Assembly (NCBI RefSeq): GCF_003855095.1 | Contig: NZ_CP033972.1 | Span: 1,240,001 to 1,304,000 of the forward strand | Direction of reading: 5' to 3' | Length of the DNA: 64,000 bases | DNA from: Gordonia insulae | Lineage (GTDB): Bacteria; Actinomycetota; Actinomycetes; Mycobacteriales; Mycobacteriaceae | Shown: in pieces, positions 6,993 to 15,741 of the stretch | Position numbering within the stretch: position 1 is the stretch's first letter | Layout of the letters: every line of letters begins with the position of its first letter | Translations under genes and position numbers: made by a program | Notes under the pieces: model-generated | Database searches by the model: none | Told to the model about the DNA's origin: nothing | Seen by the model: the letters and a program-made list of their open reading frames with translations, nothing else

Positions 6993-7409
6993 ATGACTGA
7001 GCGATTCGCCGAGAAGCGCGCCGCGCGAAAGTATTCACGCGACAACGATGTTTCGTACCGCGTCGCCCTGGCTGTCGTGCGCACGGAATCTGGTCGTCTC
7101 AGCAAGGGTGTGCCATTTGCTCGACGCCTCTTGATCGAAGCAGTCGAGGGGTGCGGAATCCTGCATTGGGCGAGAGTCGATGCCTGGGACGGCGACCGTT
7201 GCCTCACCATTACGGATCTCGGAGGTGAAACGTACCGGCTCACTGTCGACAGTCTGGCGCCCGTCTTGCTAGCGCACCTCAGGGCCGGCGCGATCAACCA
7301 GCCACTCGACGTCGACAGCTATCTCGCGGACGAGATCGTGCAAACCACCTTGTTCGGCTGCGTCATCTATCGGAGCGAAGTTCGCAAGCGGCCGGAGATC
7401 GCGGTGTGA
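6993..7409 (+). CDS. Hypothetical protein, 138 aa
   Basis: Not recognised. The ATG has GGGAGTGG at fair spacing. The N-terminal 35 residues (KRAARKYSRDNDVSYRVALA) resemble short helical segments seen in small actinobacterial proteins of unknown role; the remainder alternates hydrophobic and charged residues and looks like a soluble alpha/beta domain. No signal peptide, membrane helix or catalytic motif. It lies 62 nt after the PhlG-like gene and may share its transcript. Confidence 0.6.
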   Translation: MTERFAEKRAARKYSRDNDVSYRVALAVVRTESGRLSKGVPFARRLLIEAVEGCGILHWARVDAWDGDRCLTITDLGGETYRLTVDSLAPVLLAHLRAGAINQPLDVDSYLADEIVQTTLFGCVIYRSEVRKRPEIAV

Positions 7410-7454
7410 TCCCCCAAGGCCGGCCCACATAGCGCGAGACCGAGAAAATGCCGT

Positions 7455-8123
7455 CTACTTCAGACCCGATGGCACGACCTTGCCGTTGACCGTCACGGTG
7501 ACCGCTCCGGTCACGGTGTTCTCCGTGACCTTGCCGTGCTCAAACGTCACCTGCTGCACATCACCCTGGCGGGTCACATCGCTGGTCGGAACTCCCAGAG
7601 GTCCGGGTGAGCCGTTCTTCCCGGTGAGCGACGGAGTCCCGTCCGGGGCTCGCTCGGTGTTCCACGCGTCCCGAATCTTGCCCGAGGTGACGATGTACGC
7701 AGGCGTACCCGGGTCGTCGTTCTTCGCGATGATCACGCCACGCTGGAACTGTTGGAACACGACGCCACTCTCGCGGGTTCCGGCGTTGCGGTCGCCGGTC
7801 AGCGGCTTGCCGAGGGCTCCCTTCTGAGCGGTGGTCGCCGACCCGTACTTGACGGCGATCGGGCCGCTCAGGGTCACCTCGACGCCACGTTCCCCCATGA
7901 TCGTCGTTTCGGTGGGCTTGGCCGCGGTCGTTGTCTCCGGGAGCGTGTCGGTGGTCGTCACTTCGCTGGGCTCCACTGTCGACTCCGACACGGAAGTCGC
8001 GACCGGCGCGGACTGCGGCGCAGCTTCGTCCTTCGTATCGTCGCCGCCGCAACCAGCGGCGATCAGCGTGACCACGGACAGTCCGGCGACCAACATGGCA
8101 CGACGGTAAGCGAGTTGCCTCAA
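7455..8123 (-). CDS. Lipoprotein with LGFP-like repeat
   Basis: The N-terminus has a lipoprotein signal with lipobox LIAAGC, so the mature protein is anchored to the outer face of the membrane. After a Thr/Glu/Ser-rich linker (about 50 residues) comes a segment with GALGKPLTGDRNAG, VVFQQFQRGVIIAKN and GKIRDAWN, the pattern of LGFP repeats found in cell-wall-associated proteins of Corynebacteriales. The TTG at 8123 was chosen because GAGGGG lies 6 nt upstream and the signal begins there; a GTG at 8150 is the alternative. Likely cell-envelope role. Confidence 0.75.
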   Translation of the reverse strand: MRQLAYRRAMLVAGLSVVTLIAAGCGGDDTKDEAAPQSAPVATSVSESTVEPSEVTTTDTLPETTTAAKPTETTIMGERGVEVTLSGPIAVKYGSATTAQKGALGKPLTGDRNAGTRESGVVFQQFQRGVIIAKNDDPGTPAYIVTSGKIRDAWNTERAPDGTPSLTGKNGSPGPLGVPTSDVTRQGDVQQVTFEHGKVTENTVTGAVTVTVNGKVVPSGLK

Positions 8124-8270
8124 TGCATTCCCCTCAGGTCCTGAGTACACAGCCGGTTCAGCACGTGCGAAATCCGGACATCCGGTTCGACCCTATCGGT
8201 ACCCCGGCGCCGCGTCGCACCGGCGCAGGCCACCAACTCCCAAAAGCGAGTCTCACCACCGAATCCAGCG

Positions 8271-9542
8271 TCACCCGACAACAGGCGACCCTGCTGATGC
8301 AGTCGATTCGGGCACTCCTGCGTAGTCGGGTAACTCGATGCCGTTGATGGCTCGGCCGACGAGTTCCATGAACCAGTCGCCGCCGAAGTCCGGGGCGGGT
8401 TCACTGTCTGGTCCGGGAACGTCGCGGGTACGAGCGTTCAAGCGGCCGATCTCCTGGTTGGCCTCGACGAACGAACGCATCCGCGCCTCGAAGCGAGCGA
8501 AGCCTTCAGCATGGTGCCATCCGGCCGCGGCCAGTTCGCCGGCCAACACATAGGCCCCGACCAACGCCAGCCCGGTCCCCTGCCCGGACATCGGCGACGA
8601 ACTGAACGCCGCATCCCCGAGCAGCACCACCCGTCCATTCGACCACCGATCCATCACCACCTGGGCGACCTGGTCGAGGTAGAAGTCCGGTGTGTCGTCC
8701 AGGTGCGCGAGGATGTCCGTGGCCAACCAACCGAGGCCGGCCATCCGCTCACGGAGCAGCACCTTCTGGGCCGCTATGTCCCGGTAGTCGACGTCGAAGT
8801 CAGCCGAGCCGAAGTAGAACATGGCCATCGCCCGGGTGGCGTCGTGGGTGGGTCTCAAAAGCGCGGAGCGCCCCGAGGTCTGATCCTGGTACTCGAGCAG
8901 CCAGCGATCCAGCCCGAACTCGTTGGGCACACTGTAGAAGGCCAGCACATGCCCGAGATGGTGGAGAAATCGCTCGTGAGGCCCGAAAACCATTGCGCGC
9001 AGGGCAGAGTGCAGCCCGTCGGCCCCCACCACCAGCTCGAAGCGCCGCCGGTCGCCACCCCCGAAGACCACGTCGACCCCGTTCGCGTCCTGCGTGAGCT
9101 CAGCGATTCGGTCGCCGAAGATGTACTCGACGCCGTCGCGAGTGTCGTCGTAGAGCACCCGCGACAGGTCACCACGCAGGATCTCGATGTCCGCGATGAA
9201 CCCATCGCCACCGTCGTCGTCGACCCGGAACGTCTCCAGCACTTGCCCGTCCGCGTCCACGGTTCGCGCGCCCGCGGTGTCGGTGCATGCCTCGCGCACG
9301 GCCGCATCCAACCCCATGCGCTCGATGACGACTTTCGCCACCCCGCGCGCGTCGACCGCCTGCCCACCCGGACGCAGTTCCGGCGCCCGCTCCACGACGG
9401 TCACCTCGGCCCCCCAACGTCGGAGCCAATGGGCGAGCGCCGGCCCAGCGACGCTCGCGCCCGCCACCAACACCCTGATGGGACGCGTGTTGTGCTCACC
9501 GGTCGGGATCGGGCCCTGCTCCGTGGCGTCTTCTCCGCTCAT
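8271..9542 (-). CDS. FAD-dependent monooxygenase (aromatic hydroxylase family)
   Basis: A 423-residue flavoprotein of the PHBH/TfdB class, which hydroxylates or epoxidises aromatic or polyketide substrates using NAD(P)H and O2. Visible are the Rossmann start IRVLVAGASVAGPALAHWL, ERAPELRPGGQAVDARG, the second motif VVGADGLHSALR, and the third GDAAFSSSPMSGQGTGLAL that binds the flavin ribityl chain. The ATG at 9542 was chosen for GGAGG 5 nt upstream; the frame extends further to 9635 without support. Substrate unknown. Two small inverted repeats lie upstream of the start. Confidence 0.88.
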   Translation of the reverse strand: MSGEDATEQGPIPTGEHNTRPIRVLVAGASVAGPALAHWLRRWGAEVTVVERAPELRPGGQAVDARGVAKVVIERMGLDAAVREACTDTAGARTVDADGQVLETFRVDDDGGDGFIADIEILRGDLSRVLYDDTRDGVEYIFGDRIAELTQDANGVDVVFGGGDRRRFELVVGADGLHSALRAMVFGPHERFLHHLGHVLAFYSVPNEFGLDRWLLEYQDQTSGRSALLRPTHDATRAMAMFYFGSADFDVDYRDIAAQKVLLRERMAGLGWLATDILAHLDDTPDFYLDQVAQVVMDRWSNGRVVLLGDAAFSSSPMSGQGTGLALVGAYVLAGELAAAGWHHAEGFARFEARMRSFVEANQEIGRLNARTRDVPGPDSEPAPDFGGDWFMELVGRAINGIELPDYAGVPESTASAGSPVVG

Positions 9543-9600
9543 CACAGCCTCCATCTGTTCGCTGGGAGTTGCCAGCGCAGGCCACCGCTCTCGGTGTATC

Positions 9601-9646
9601 CGGTCGTACCGACCGTGGATTCGTCCGGAACTCATCGGTACTACCG
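9601..9646. promoter_or_regulatory. Two inverted repeats upstream of the monooxygenase
   Basis: CGGTCGTACCGACCG at 9601-9615 (6-3-6) and CGGTACTACCG at 9636-9646 (5-1-5) share CGGT and ACCG ends. They lie 59-104 nt upstream of the monooxygenase start, in its expected promoter region. Regulatory role is inferred. Confidence 0.35.
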
Positions 9647-9724
9647 GAATCGCGGCCGGCTCTCGCCCACAGATTGGCGGTCAGGAAGGTGCGCCGGGGC
9701 AGATCGCTCCGCGGTACCTCTTGG

Positions 9725-9886
9725 TCATTCGCTGTCAGTCGCGGGACCGTCCTTGGTGGCTCCGCCTTCACCGGACCAGTCGCCGGACGTCTCGCCTTCG
9801 GCCGGATCTGACTGCACGTCAGAGTCCGCGCCCTCCGGTCCGGTGCCGGCGTCTTCGGTATGTGGATCGGGCTTCTTGTCAGTCAT
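9725..9886 (-). CDS. Small acidic hypothetical protein, 53 aa
   Basis: A short frame beginning MTDKKPDPHTEDAGTG and rich in Asp, Glu, Gly, Ser and Thr, ending at a TGA at 9727-9725. Third positions are strongly C/G. No hydrophobic core, so it is likely disordered. It lies between the ZapE-like gene (divergent) and the monooxygenase (same strand, 182 nt further). A real small gene is plausible but unproven. Confidence 0.4.
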   Translation of the reverse strand: MTDKKPDPHTEDAGTGPEGADSDVQSDPAEGETSGDWSGEGGATKDGPATDSE

Positions 9887-9943
9887 ATAGGTGCCTTACC
9901 CCGACCCGTCCGCGTTCAATCCTCGCAGTGAGATGCTGCACCG

Positions 9944-11035
9944 GTGGGTACACAACACGAACTTGTTGCGGCGATAGACGCGTCGGCAGCCTCGTCAGGC
10001 CTGTCTCTGGATCCCGCCCAGCAACGGCTGCGCGATCGATTGGCTCACCTCGGTGCCGGCCTCGCCGGAACGTCGCTGCGGCGGCGGTCAACGCCGCGCG
10101 GGCTGTACATCCACGGTCCGGCCGGGCGCGGTAAGTCGTGGCTCGCGGACGCCTTCTATGCGGCAGTACCGACCACGAAGACCCGCGTCCACTTCCACAG
10201 ATTCTTCGACGAACTGCACCGCAACATTCACCTCCACCGCAACGAGCGAGAAGCAGTGGATCAGGCGATCAACGAGGTGACGGGGGCCAGCTGCTTGCTG
10301 CTTTTCGATGAGCTCCACGTACATGACTCCGGTGACGCACGGCTGCTCACACGGCTGCTGATGCACGCGTTTCGACGCCGGATGACCGTGCTCGCAACAT
10401 CCAATTACGCGCCCGATGACCTGTTACCCAATCCGATCTGGCACCACACGTTCGAGCCCGGCATCGACCTGATCAAGACCAACATGGACATCTTCCACGT
10501 GCACGGCGTGACCGACTACCGCACAACGTGTGCTGATCACTCCGTCGGTTTCGCGGCCGGTCGCTGGACGACGAGAACCACCACCACGATCCCGCAACAC
10601 GGTCAGGCTGCCGTCGCGACAGTTCGCGGACGCGACTTCCCCATGCTCGCAATCCGCCCCGGCGAACTGTGGGCGTCGTTCGCTCAGCTCTGCGACTCCC
10701 CGACGTCTACGATCGAGTATCTGGAATGGTCGCGCACCTTCGCGAAATGGACAATCACCGATATTCCGCTGCTTCGCGATGTCAATCTCGAAGCCCAGCA
10801 ACGCTTTATCACCCTTATAGATGTCCTCGTCGATGCGGGCATCAGGGTCACCTTCGTCTCCACGCACGATCTGACCACCTTCCTTACCGGTGCCGCACAC
10901 CGCCCCGACGCGTTTCGTATGACGAGCCGGTTGCATCTACTGCGTTCGAGTGACCCAACGGCGCCATGGCCGAAATCGGACGATACCTGTACTCCCCCAA
11001 CATGTTCACCGATCGGCGGCCAGCACCGCCGCTAG
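9944..11035 (+). CDS. zapE: ZapE/AFG1-like AAA ATPase
   Basis: A 363-residue P-loop ATPase of the AFG1/ZapE family, which acts at the membrane or division site in bacteria. Walker A is GPAGRGKSWLAD (about 58-69), followed by VHFHRFFDELHRNIH, the family-specific motif after Walker A. Walker B is LLLFDELHVHD (about 118-128), and sensor 1 is ATSNYAPDDLLPNP with the family TSNxxPxxL. The start is a GTG. Its last 30 nt overlap the tail of the convergent epoxide hydrolase gene. Actinobacterial homologues are poorly characterised, so the division role is inherited from the family. Confidence 0.85.
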   Translation: MGTQHELVAAIDASAASSGLSLDPAQQRLRDRLAHLGAGLAGTSLRRRSTPRGLYIHGPAGRGKSWLADAFYAAVPTTKTRVHFHRFFDELHRNIHLHRNEREAVDQAINEVTGASCLLLFDELHVHDSGDARLLTRLLMHAFRRRMTVLATSNYAPDDLLPNPIWHHTFEPGIDLIKTNMDIFHVHGVTDYRTTCADHSVGFAAGRWTTRTTTTIPQHGQAAVATVRGRDFPMLAIRPGELWASFAQLCDSPTSTIEYLEWSRTFAKWTITDIPLLRDVNLEAQQRFITLIDVLVDAGIRVTFVSTHDLTTFLTGAAHRPDAFRMTSRLHLLRSSDPTAPWPKSDDTCTPPTCSPIGGQHRR

Positions 11036-12175
11036 ACCTTCCCGCAGGTCCCTGACAAAGAATTCGGGGACCTCCAGCGAAGGGAAGTGTCCCCCGCTCT
11101 CCGGCGACCTCCATCGGACGATCCGTCGATACCGCTCCTGCGCCCACGGACGCGGACACTTCTCGATATCGCGCGGATACATGGTGATCGCCGACGGAAC
11201 ATCAACTCTGAGTGCGGGATCGAGCGAGTTGTGACTCTCGTGGTAGATCCGGGCCGCCGATGCGCCGGTCCGCGTCAGCCAATACAGAGTGACGTCGTCG
11301 AGAATGCGATCTCGGGAAATCGTCTCGAACGGGCTGTCCTCGGTATCGCTCCACTCAGCGAACTTGTCGAGGATCCAGGCAAGAAGCCCGACAGGTGAAT
11401 CAACAAGCGAGTAGCCGATGGTCTGCGGTCGGGTCGCCTGCTGCTTCGCGTACGCCGCGCGGTGCCGCCAGAAATCCCGGGTCTCCTCGGTCCATTCACG
11501 CTCGGCCGGCGTCAACCCGTCCGTTGTCAACCCGGGCGGTGCCTCGGCGAACAGCGTGTGAATACCGATCACGCTGGCCGGAAACCTGCCACCGAGGACC
11601 GTGGTGATGTTGCCGCCCCAGTCGCCACCGTGGGCGACGAACCGGCGGTAGCCCAGCCTTCCCATCAGTTCCACCCAGGCGGCGGCGATCCTCTCTGTCC
11701 CCCACCCGGTGGTTGCCGGCTTGTCGCTGTAACCAAAGCCGGGCAGTGACGGGACCACGACGTGGAATGCCGGCGCAGCTGGGTCTTGAGGATCTGCCAG
11801 TTCGTCGACGACGTCGATGAACTCTGCGATGCTTCCCGGCCAGCCGTGCGTCAGGATCAGCGGCGCCGCATCAGCGCGCGCAGATCGGCGGTGCAGGAAG
11901 TGGATTCCCAGATCATCAATGGTTGTGCGGTACTGACCCAGTCGGTTGAGCCGGTCTTCGAACGAGCGCCAGTCGTACTCCGTGCGCCAGTAGTTCACGA
12001 CATCAACCAGGTCGGCGAGCGGGACGCCCTGGCCCCATCGACGCGACCCCGACGCAGCGCACTCGACGGTCTCGGCTTCCGGCAGTCGGGCCGCAGCCAA
12101 CCGTGTGCGCAGATCATCGAGGTCGGCGTCAGTTGCGCGGGCGTCAAACTCGTGGACGCCGCTCGGACAGGTCAT
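11006..12175 (-). CDS. Epoxide hydrolase-like alpha/beta-hydrolase (EHN domain)
   Basis: Soluble 389-residue hydrolase with the N-terminal EHN domain (residues 8-110) and an alpha/beta-hydrolase core. Key sites: oxyanion loop HGWPGS (H110), PSLPGFGYSD at about 142-151, nucleophile elbow AHGGDWGGNI with Asp185, and the C-terminal catalytic His in ESGGHF. An Asp nucleophile fits epoxide hydrolysis through an alkyl-enzyme intermediate. It is divergent from a CGNR-type regulator gene with two operator-like palindromes between them, so expression is probably induced by its substrate. Natural substrate unknown. Confidence 0.87.
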   Translation of the reverse strand: MTCPSGVHEFDARATDADLDDLRTRLAAARLPEAETVECAASGSRRWGQGVPLADLVDVVNYWRTEYDWRSFEDRLNRLGQYRTTIDDLGIHFLHRRSARADAAPLILTHGWPGSIAEFIDVVDELADPQDPAAPAFHVVVPSLPGFGYSDKPATTGWGTERIAAAWVELMGRLGYRRFVAHGGDWGGNITTVLGGRFPASVIGIHTLFAEAPPGLTTDGLTPAEREWTEETRDFWRHRAAYAKQQATRPQTIGYSLVDSPVGLLAWILDKFAEWSDTEDSPFETISRDRILDDVTLYWLTRTGASAARIYHESHNSLDPALRVDVPSAITMYPRDIEKCPRPWAQERYRRIVRWRSPESGGHFPSLEVPEFFVRDLREGLAAVLAADR

Positions 12176-12218
12176 GAGATCTGAACCTCCACATCGATGC
12201 GGAACCGACGGAATCCGG

Positions 12219-12276
12219 AACCGCCTAAGACGGTTCTAACAGTTCGTCCATGTGCGCGCAACCAGCTAAGGTGGTT
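12219..12276. promoter_or_regulatory. Twin AACC-N3-TAAG-N2-GGTT sites between epoxide hydrolase and CGNR gene
   Basis: Site 1 (12219-12235) and site 2 (12260-12276) have identical geometry: AACC, three bases, TAAG, two bases, GGTT. Site 2 ends 2 nt before the CGNR start codon and contains its AAGGTGG ribosome-site-like sequence. They fit binding by the CGNR protein itself, controlling both divergent genes. Confidence 0.6.
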
Positions 12277-12278
12277 CC

Positions 12279-12839
12279 ATGAGCGCCGAGTTCCCTGACT
12301 TTCGGCTCGGTACCGTGTTGGCGACCAGCTTCACGGCGACACTCACCGAGCGTCGTGGCAGTCCTGTGGAGCGCATTCCCACGCCGCAGCGACTCGTCGA
12401 CTGGCTCGCGGTGAGCGATCTGACCGTGGAGTCATGCACCCCGGCCCAACTCGATCTCGCGCGAGAACTCAGAGAGTCGATTCACGCTGCCGCGACAGCG
12501 ACCGCCAACCACGACGCTCCTCCCGTATCTGCTGTCCGGGTGCTCAATGACCGCAGCATCGCTGGCCGAGCCGCGGCCATCCTGACGTCCGACGGCGATC
12601 GTCAGTGGCAACTCGGCTCGGCGAGCGTTGAAGATGCGTTGAGCGTGATCGCCGCAGACGCGATCAGCATCGTCTCGGGCGAACGAGACGGGAAGCTGGC
12701 ACTGTGCGCATCGCCGACCTGCCGAGCAGCGTTCTTCGATACCAGTCAGAGTCGCACCCGAAAATGGTGCGACATGAACACGTGCGGGAATCGCCAGAAG
12801 AAGGCGCGTTTCACGGCCAAGCAGCGCTCAGCCGGGTGA
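12279..12839 (+). CDS. CGNR zinc-finger (ABATE-domain) transcriptional regulator
   Basis: A 186-residue regulator with an N-terminal ABATE ligand-binding-type domain (residues 1-130) and a C-terminal CGNR zinc finger: LCASPTCRAAFFD then WCDMNTCGNRQKKARF, giving four zinc Cys and the family's name motif. Such proteins bind DNA through the finger and respond to stress ligands. It is divergent from the epoxide hydrolase. The ribosome binding site lies within the second operator, which suggests autorepression. Confidence 0.85.
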   Translation: MSAEFPDFRLGTVLATSFTATLTERRGSPVERIPTPQRLVDWLAVSDLTVESCTPAQLDLARELRESIHAAATATANHDAPPVSAVRVLNDRSIAGRAAAILTSDGDRQWQLGSASVEDALSVIAADAISIVSGERDGKLALCASPTCRAAFFDTSQSRTRKWCDMNTCGNRQKKARFTAKQRSAG

Positions 12840-12949
12840 TCGCGCGGTCGATACTCCGACCGAGTTGACGATCACGTCCGCTGCGTGCCGAGACCGTAGA
12901 GTCCGAGGTACCGGCTTTCGCCGAGAACCCGACAGTCAGGAGTCACGCA

Positions 12950-14248
12950 GTGAGACATCGGCTGTTGCGTGCGGCGAACGCCTTCTGGTTCCTACCCATG
13001 GCACTCGGGATCGGTGCACTTGTCCTGGCTCAGGCCCTGATCACCCTTGACCGGGCCATCGACGATACTCACCTGGGAATCTGGGGCACGGTGCTCTATC
13101 AGGTGGGGGCAAGTGGTAGCCGGGACATTCTCGGGGCCATCGGTGGTTCGATGCTGGCGGTGGCGGCGACATCGTTCTCGATCACGGTGTCGGTGTTGGC
13201 AACAGCGAGTTCTACTTACGGCCCCCGACTCGTGCGCAACTTCATGAACGACCGTGGTAACCAATTCGTCCTCGGCATCTTCGGCGCGACGTTTCTGTAC
13301 TCGCTGATGGTTCTGCGGTCGATCCAGGACCAGACCGTGACCGAGGGACAGTTCGTACCCGATATCGCGGTCAACGTGGCAGTGCTACTCGCCGTGGTCG
13401 ATGTCGCGGTGCTGGTGTACTTCATCAATCACATCGCCGGATCCATCCAGGTGTCGACCCTGTCCGCACGGGTGCGTTCCGAACTCGTCGACGTCGTCGA
13501 CAGCCTCTATCCCGAGGCGCAACCAGATGACGCCCGACCCATCGCCGCACCCGAACGCGAGTCGGCGCGTGTCCTCAGCGAGAGTTCGGGGTTCGTGCTC
13601 GATATCGACGAAGATGCCCTCGTCGAAGCGGCCTCGCGAGCCGACTGTCTGATCTCGGTGACCGTGCGTCCCGGGTACCACATCGTCGCCGGAGAACCCC
13701 TTGTGCTGGTCAGACCGCCGGAGAGTGCTGCCGACGTCGCGGATACCGTGCGCACGGCGGTCGCCTTAGGTGACACCCGAACACCGCTGCATGACGTCCA
13801 ATTCGCTGTGCAGCAACTCATCGAGATGGCGGTGCGGGCGCTGTCGCCGGGCACCAACGATCCCTACACGGCCCACAACGCGTTCAGTGAGCTTGCGACG
13901 GGGATGGTCCTGATGGCACAGCGACCGACACCGCGGCTGGGCCGAGTGGACGCCGACGACACGGTCAGAGTGATCATCACACGGGTTCCGGTGTCCGAGT
14001 TGATCGACGACATCTTCGAAGCCGTACGGGTCTATGCGCTCGCTGCACCGGTGGCGATGAGCGCGGCGATCGTGCTGGCTCGGCGCATCGGCGTGGCCGC
14101 CGTGGAACCCGAGGTCCGAGAGGCCGTCCTGCGCCACCTGGCGCTCATCGAGGCCGCCGAGCGTCGGTCGGACGGCGACGAGATCACCATCGGTACCTGC
14201 TGCGGCGAAATCGCCGAAGCGCGGAAGGCCATCGTCGGCGGCGGGTGA
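12950..14248 (+). CDS. DUF2254 family membrane protein
   Basis: A 432-residue integral membrane protein. Residues 10-160 contain four hydrophobic helices (FLPMALGIGALVLAQALI, an SMLAVAATSFSITVSVL segment, and two near 105-160), followed by a cytoplasmic C-terminal domain with RPGYHIVAGEPLVLV and ALSPGTNDPYTAHNAF, both conserved in DUF2254. The GTG start is preceded by AGGAG. Function of the family is not established; an ion-channel or sensor role is only speculation. It stands alone, 110 nt after the CGNR gene, with a short hairpin-forming sequence (CGGTCG/CGACCG, 12845-12862) between. Confidence 0.8.
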   Translation: MRHRLLRAANAFWFLPMALGIGALVLAQALITLDRAIDDTHLGIWGTVLYQVGASGSRDILGAIGGSMLAVAATSFSITVSVLATASSTYGPRLVRNFMNDRGNQFVLGIFGATFLYSLMVLRSIQDQTVTEGQFVPDIAVNVAVLLAVVDVAVLVYFINHIAGSIQVSTLSARVRSELVDVVDSLYPEAQPDDARPIAAPERESARVLSESSGFVLDIDEDALVEAASRADCLISVTVRPGYHIVAGEPLVLVRPPESAADVADTVRTAVALGDTRTPLHDVQFAVQQLIEMAVRALSPGTNDPYTAHNAFSELATGMVLMAQRPTPRLGRVDADDTVRVIITRVPVSELIDDIFEAVRVYALAAPVAMSAAIVLARRIGVAAVEPEVREAVLRHLALIEAAERRSDGDEITIGTCCGEIAEARKAIVGGG

Positions 14249-14269
14249 CGCAGCGGCATCCGATCTGGG

Positions 14270-15379
14270 CTAGCCGGGTGCCGATGTCAGCACGCCGACG
14301 AGGTCGAACGTCGGGTCGTCCGGACCGATGTCATAGGTGCACTGCTCACCCCGTGGATCGGGCACAAAGGCCCAGAACAGCGCGGCGGCGGTTCCCGCCT
14401 TCCGTTGCCCGTCGACTTTGCGACGAAAGTCCGCAGCTCGCTGCTCGAGACTGGTGCACGATCCGGCATTCTGACCGATCTCGTTGACCACCAATGGCTT
14501 TCCGACAGCGCGCGCCTGTCGTATCCGCTCTGCCAAGCCATTCCACTGATCTCCGGGCAAGGGCACACCATCGGAGCCGTAGTCGTGGTAATCGAGCACG
14601 TCGAGACCGCGGGATGCGCCGACGAACTGGTACTCGGGGCCGGCGGTGCCACACTGCCCGCCACCCGCAAGGCCTGACCACACGAGTCCGTCGCCGCCGA
14701 GACGGTGTGCCCGCCCTCCCGCGCTGTCGAAGAACGATCGCAGCACCATCGCAGAATCGGGCGGACACAGCCGCGTCTGCCACGCGCACGATTCGTCCGT
14801 GCAGATGCTGGGTTCGGGTTCGCCGACCAACTCCCAGCCCGCCAGGGCCGGACTGTTCTTCCACCGGCGGATCGCGGTTCGCATCCATTGTTCGAAAGTC
14901 ATTCCGCCTGCAGCGATCTCCGTGCGCCAGCCGCTGACATACCAATCCCGCTGTTTGAGCTGACCGCTCTCGCACGCGCCATCGCCGGCCGCGAGGACCG
15001 GCAGGACCAGCTGGTCGTGCCGTGCCGCCGCAGCGAACACCTTGTCCATGGGCCCGAAAGCCAACGATCCGGTGTTCTTGTCGATAGCGAGTTGGGCGAA
15101 CAAGTCGAAGCGCGTCAACGACTTCGGCGGCAAAGAACCGAAATAGTCGTCCAGGTCGACCATCGCGCCACACCCCGTGTTGACCGCCCAGTCCGTGGCC
15201 AGTTGGTAGGCGTCGAATCCGGAAGGCCACCAGTCGGCACCGTCGAGTTCGAGGGCCACGCCGGCCGCTCCCACGCGGGCCACCGGTGCCCCGCTCACGT
15301 CGGGTAGCGGTGACCAACACACCACCACCACCATGAGCAACCCGATACCCCAGGCCCTGCGACAAGATCGCGACGTCAT
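14270..15379 (-). CDS. Secreted GH5-like glycoside hydrolase
   Basis: An N-terminal hydrophobic signal (GIGLLMVVVVCW) directs export, and the mature domain has the (beta/alpha)8 clan GH-A layout of cellulase/mannanase family 5. The acid/base Glu is E187 in WELVGEPEPS and the nucleophile is E300 in KPLVVNEIGQ. H265 in LDYHDYGSD also fits. The residue before the acid/base Glu is Gly instead of the usual Asn, an odd change for GH5. Eight or more Cys suggest disulfides. It overlaps the upstream winged-helix gene by 4 nt, in an operon with that regulator. Substrate unknown. Confidence 0.65.
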   Translation of the reverse strand: MTSRSCRRAWGIGLLMVVVVCWSPLPDVSGAPVARVGAAGVALELDGADWWPSGFDAYQLATDWAVNTGCGAMVDLDDYFGSLPPKSLTRFDLFAQLAIDKNTGSLAFGPMDKVFAAAARHDQLVLPVLAAGDGACESGQLKQRDWYVSGWRTEIAAGGMTFEQWMRTAIRRWKNSPALAGWELVGEPEPSICTDESCAWQTRLCPPDSAMVLRSFFDSAGGRAHRLGGDGLVWSGLAGGGQCGTAGPEYQFVGASRGLDVLDYHDYGSDGVPLPGDQWNGLAERIRQARAVGKPLVVNEIGQNAGSCTSLEQRAADFRRKVDGQRKAGTAAALFWAFVPDPRGEQCTYDIGPDDPTFDLVGVLTSAPG

Positions 15380-15741
15380 GGCGTGTCACTGACCTCGAGG
15401 TCGTGGTGCGTCGAAGCTCCGCGCCCGGTGCGAATACTCTCCTCGAGCGGGGCCGCTGCGGAGACGATGGACTGAAGAGCCGCGATGTGACCGGCGAACG
15501 CGCTGCGGCCGACTTCGGTCAGCCGGGCGCGCACCGTCCTCCGGCGACCGTTGGATCGCCGCTCGGTCACCAGATATCCCGCATCCTCCAGCGTCGAGAT
15601 CTGTTTGGACAGTGCGGAATCGGACAATGCGAGACGGTCCTTCAAGAAGGCGAACTCGGCCCAGTCGGCAGCGGCGAGCGTGGCGACCAGCGTCAATCTG
15701 GTGCTCGGGTGGATCAGTTCGTCAAACCCCTCGACTGTCAC
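15376..15741 (-). CDS. Winged-helix transcriptional regulator (MarR-like, PF13601 type)
   Basis: About 121 residues: FDELIHPSTRLTLVATLA, then a winged helix with FLKDRLALSDSALSKQISTL as recognition region and GYLVTERRSNGRRRT as the basic wing. The reading frame extends upstream to 16044 but that part only shadows the membrane protein gene. The GTG at 15741 overlaps the upstream stop by 4 nt; the ATG at 15753 is the alternative. Middle gene of a three-gene operon with a small membrane protein and a GH5-like enzyme. It probably binds the twin sites at 16214-16259. Confidence 0.78.
   Translation of the reverse strand: MTVEGFDELIHPSTRLTLVATLAAADWAEFAFLKDRLALSDSALSKQISTLEDAGYLVTERRSNGRRRTVRARLTEVGRSAFAGHIAALQSIVSAAAPLEESIRTGRGASTHHDLEVSDTP

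Noticed and set aside
8511..9890. 459-residue plus-strand frame antisense to the FAD monooxygenase
   Set aside because: It mirrors a gene with clear flavin motifs and has low-complexity Arg/Gly/Pro composition; a typical GC-rich shadow.
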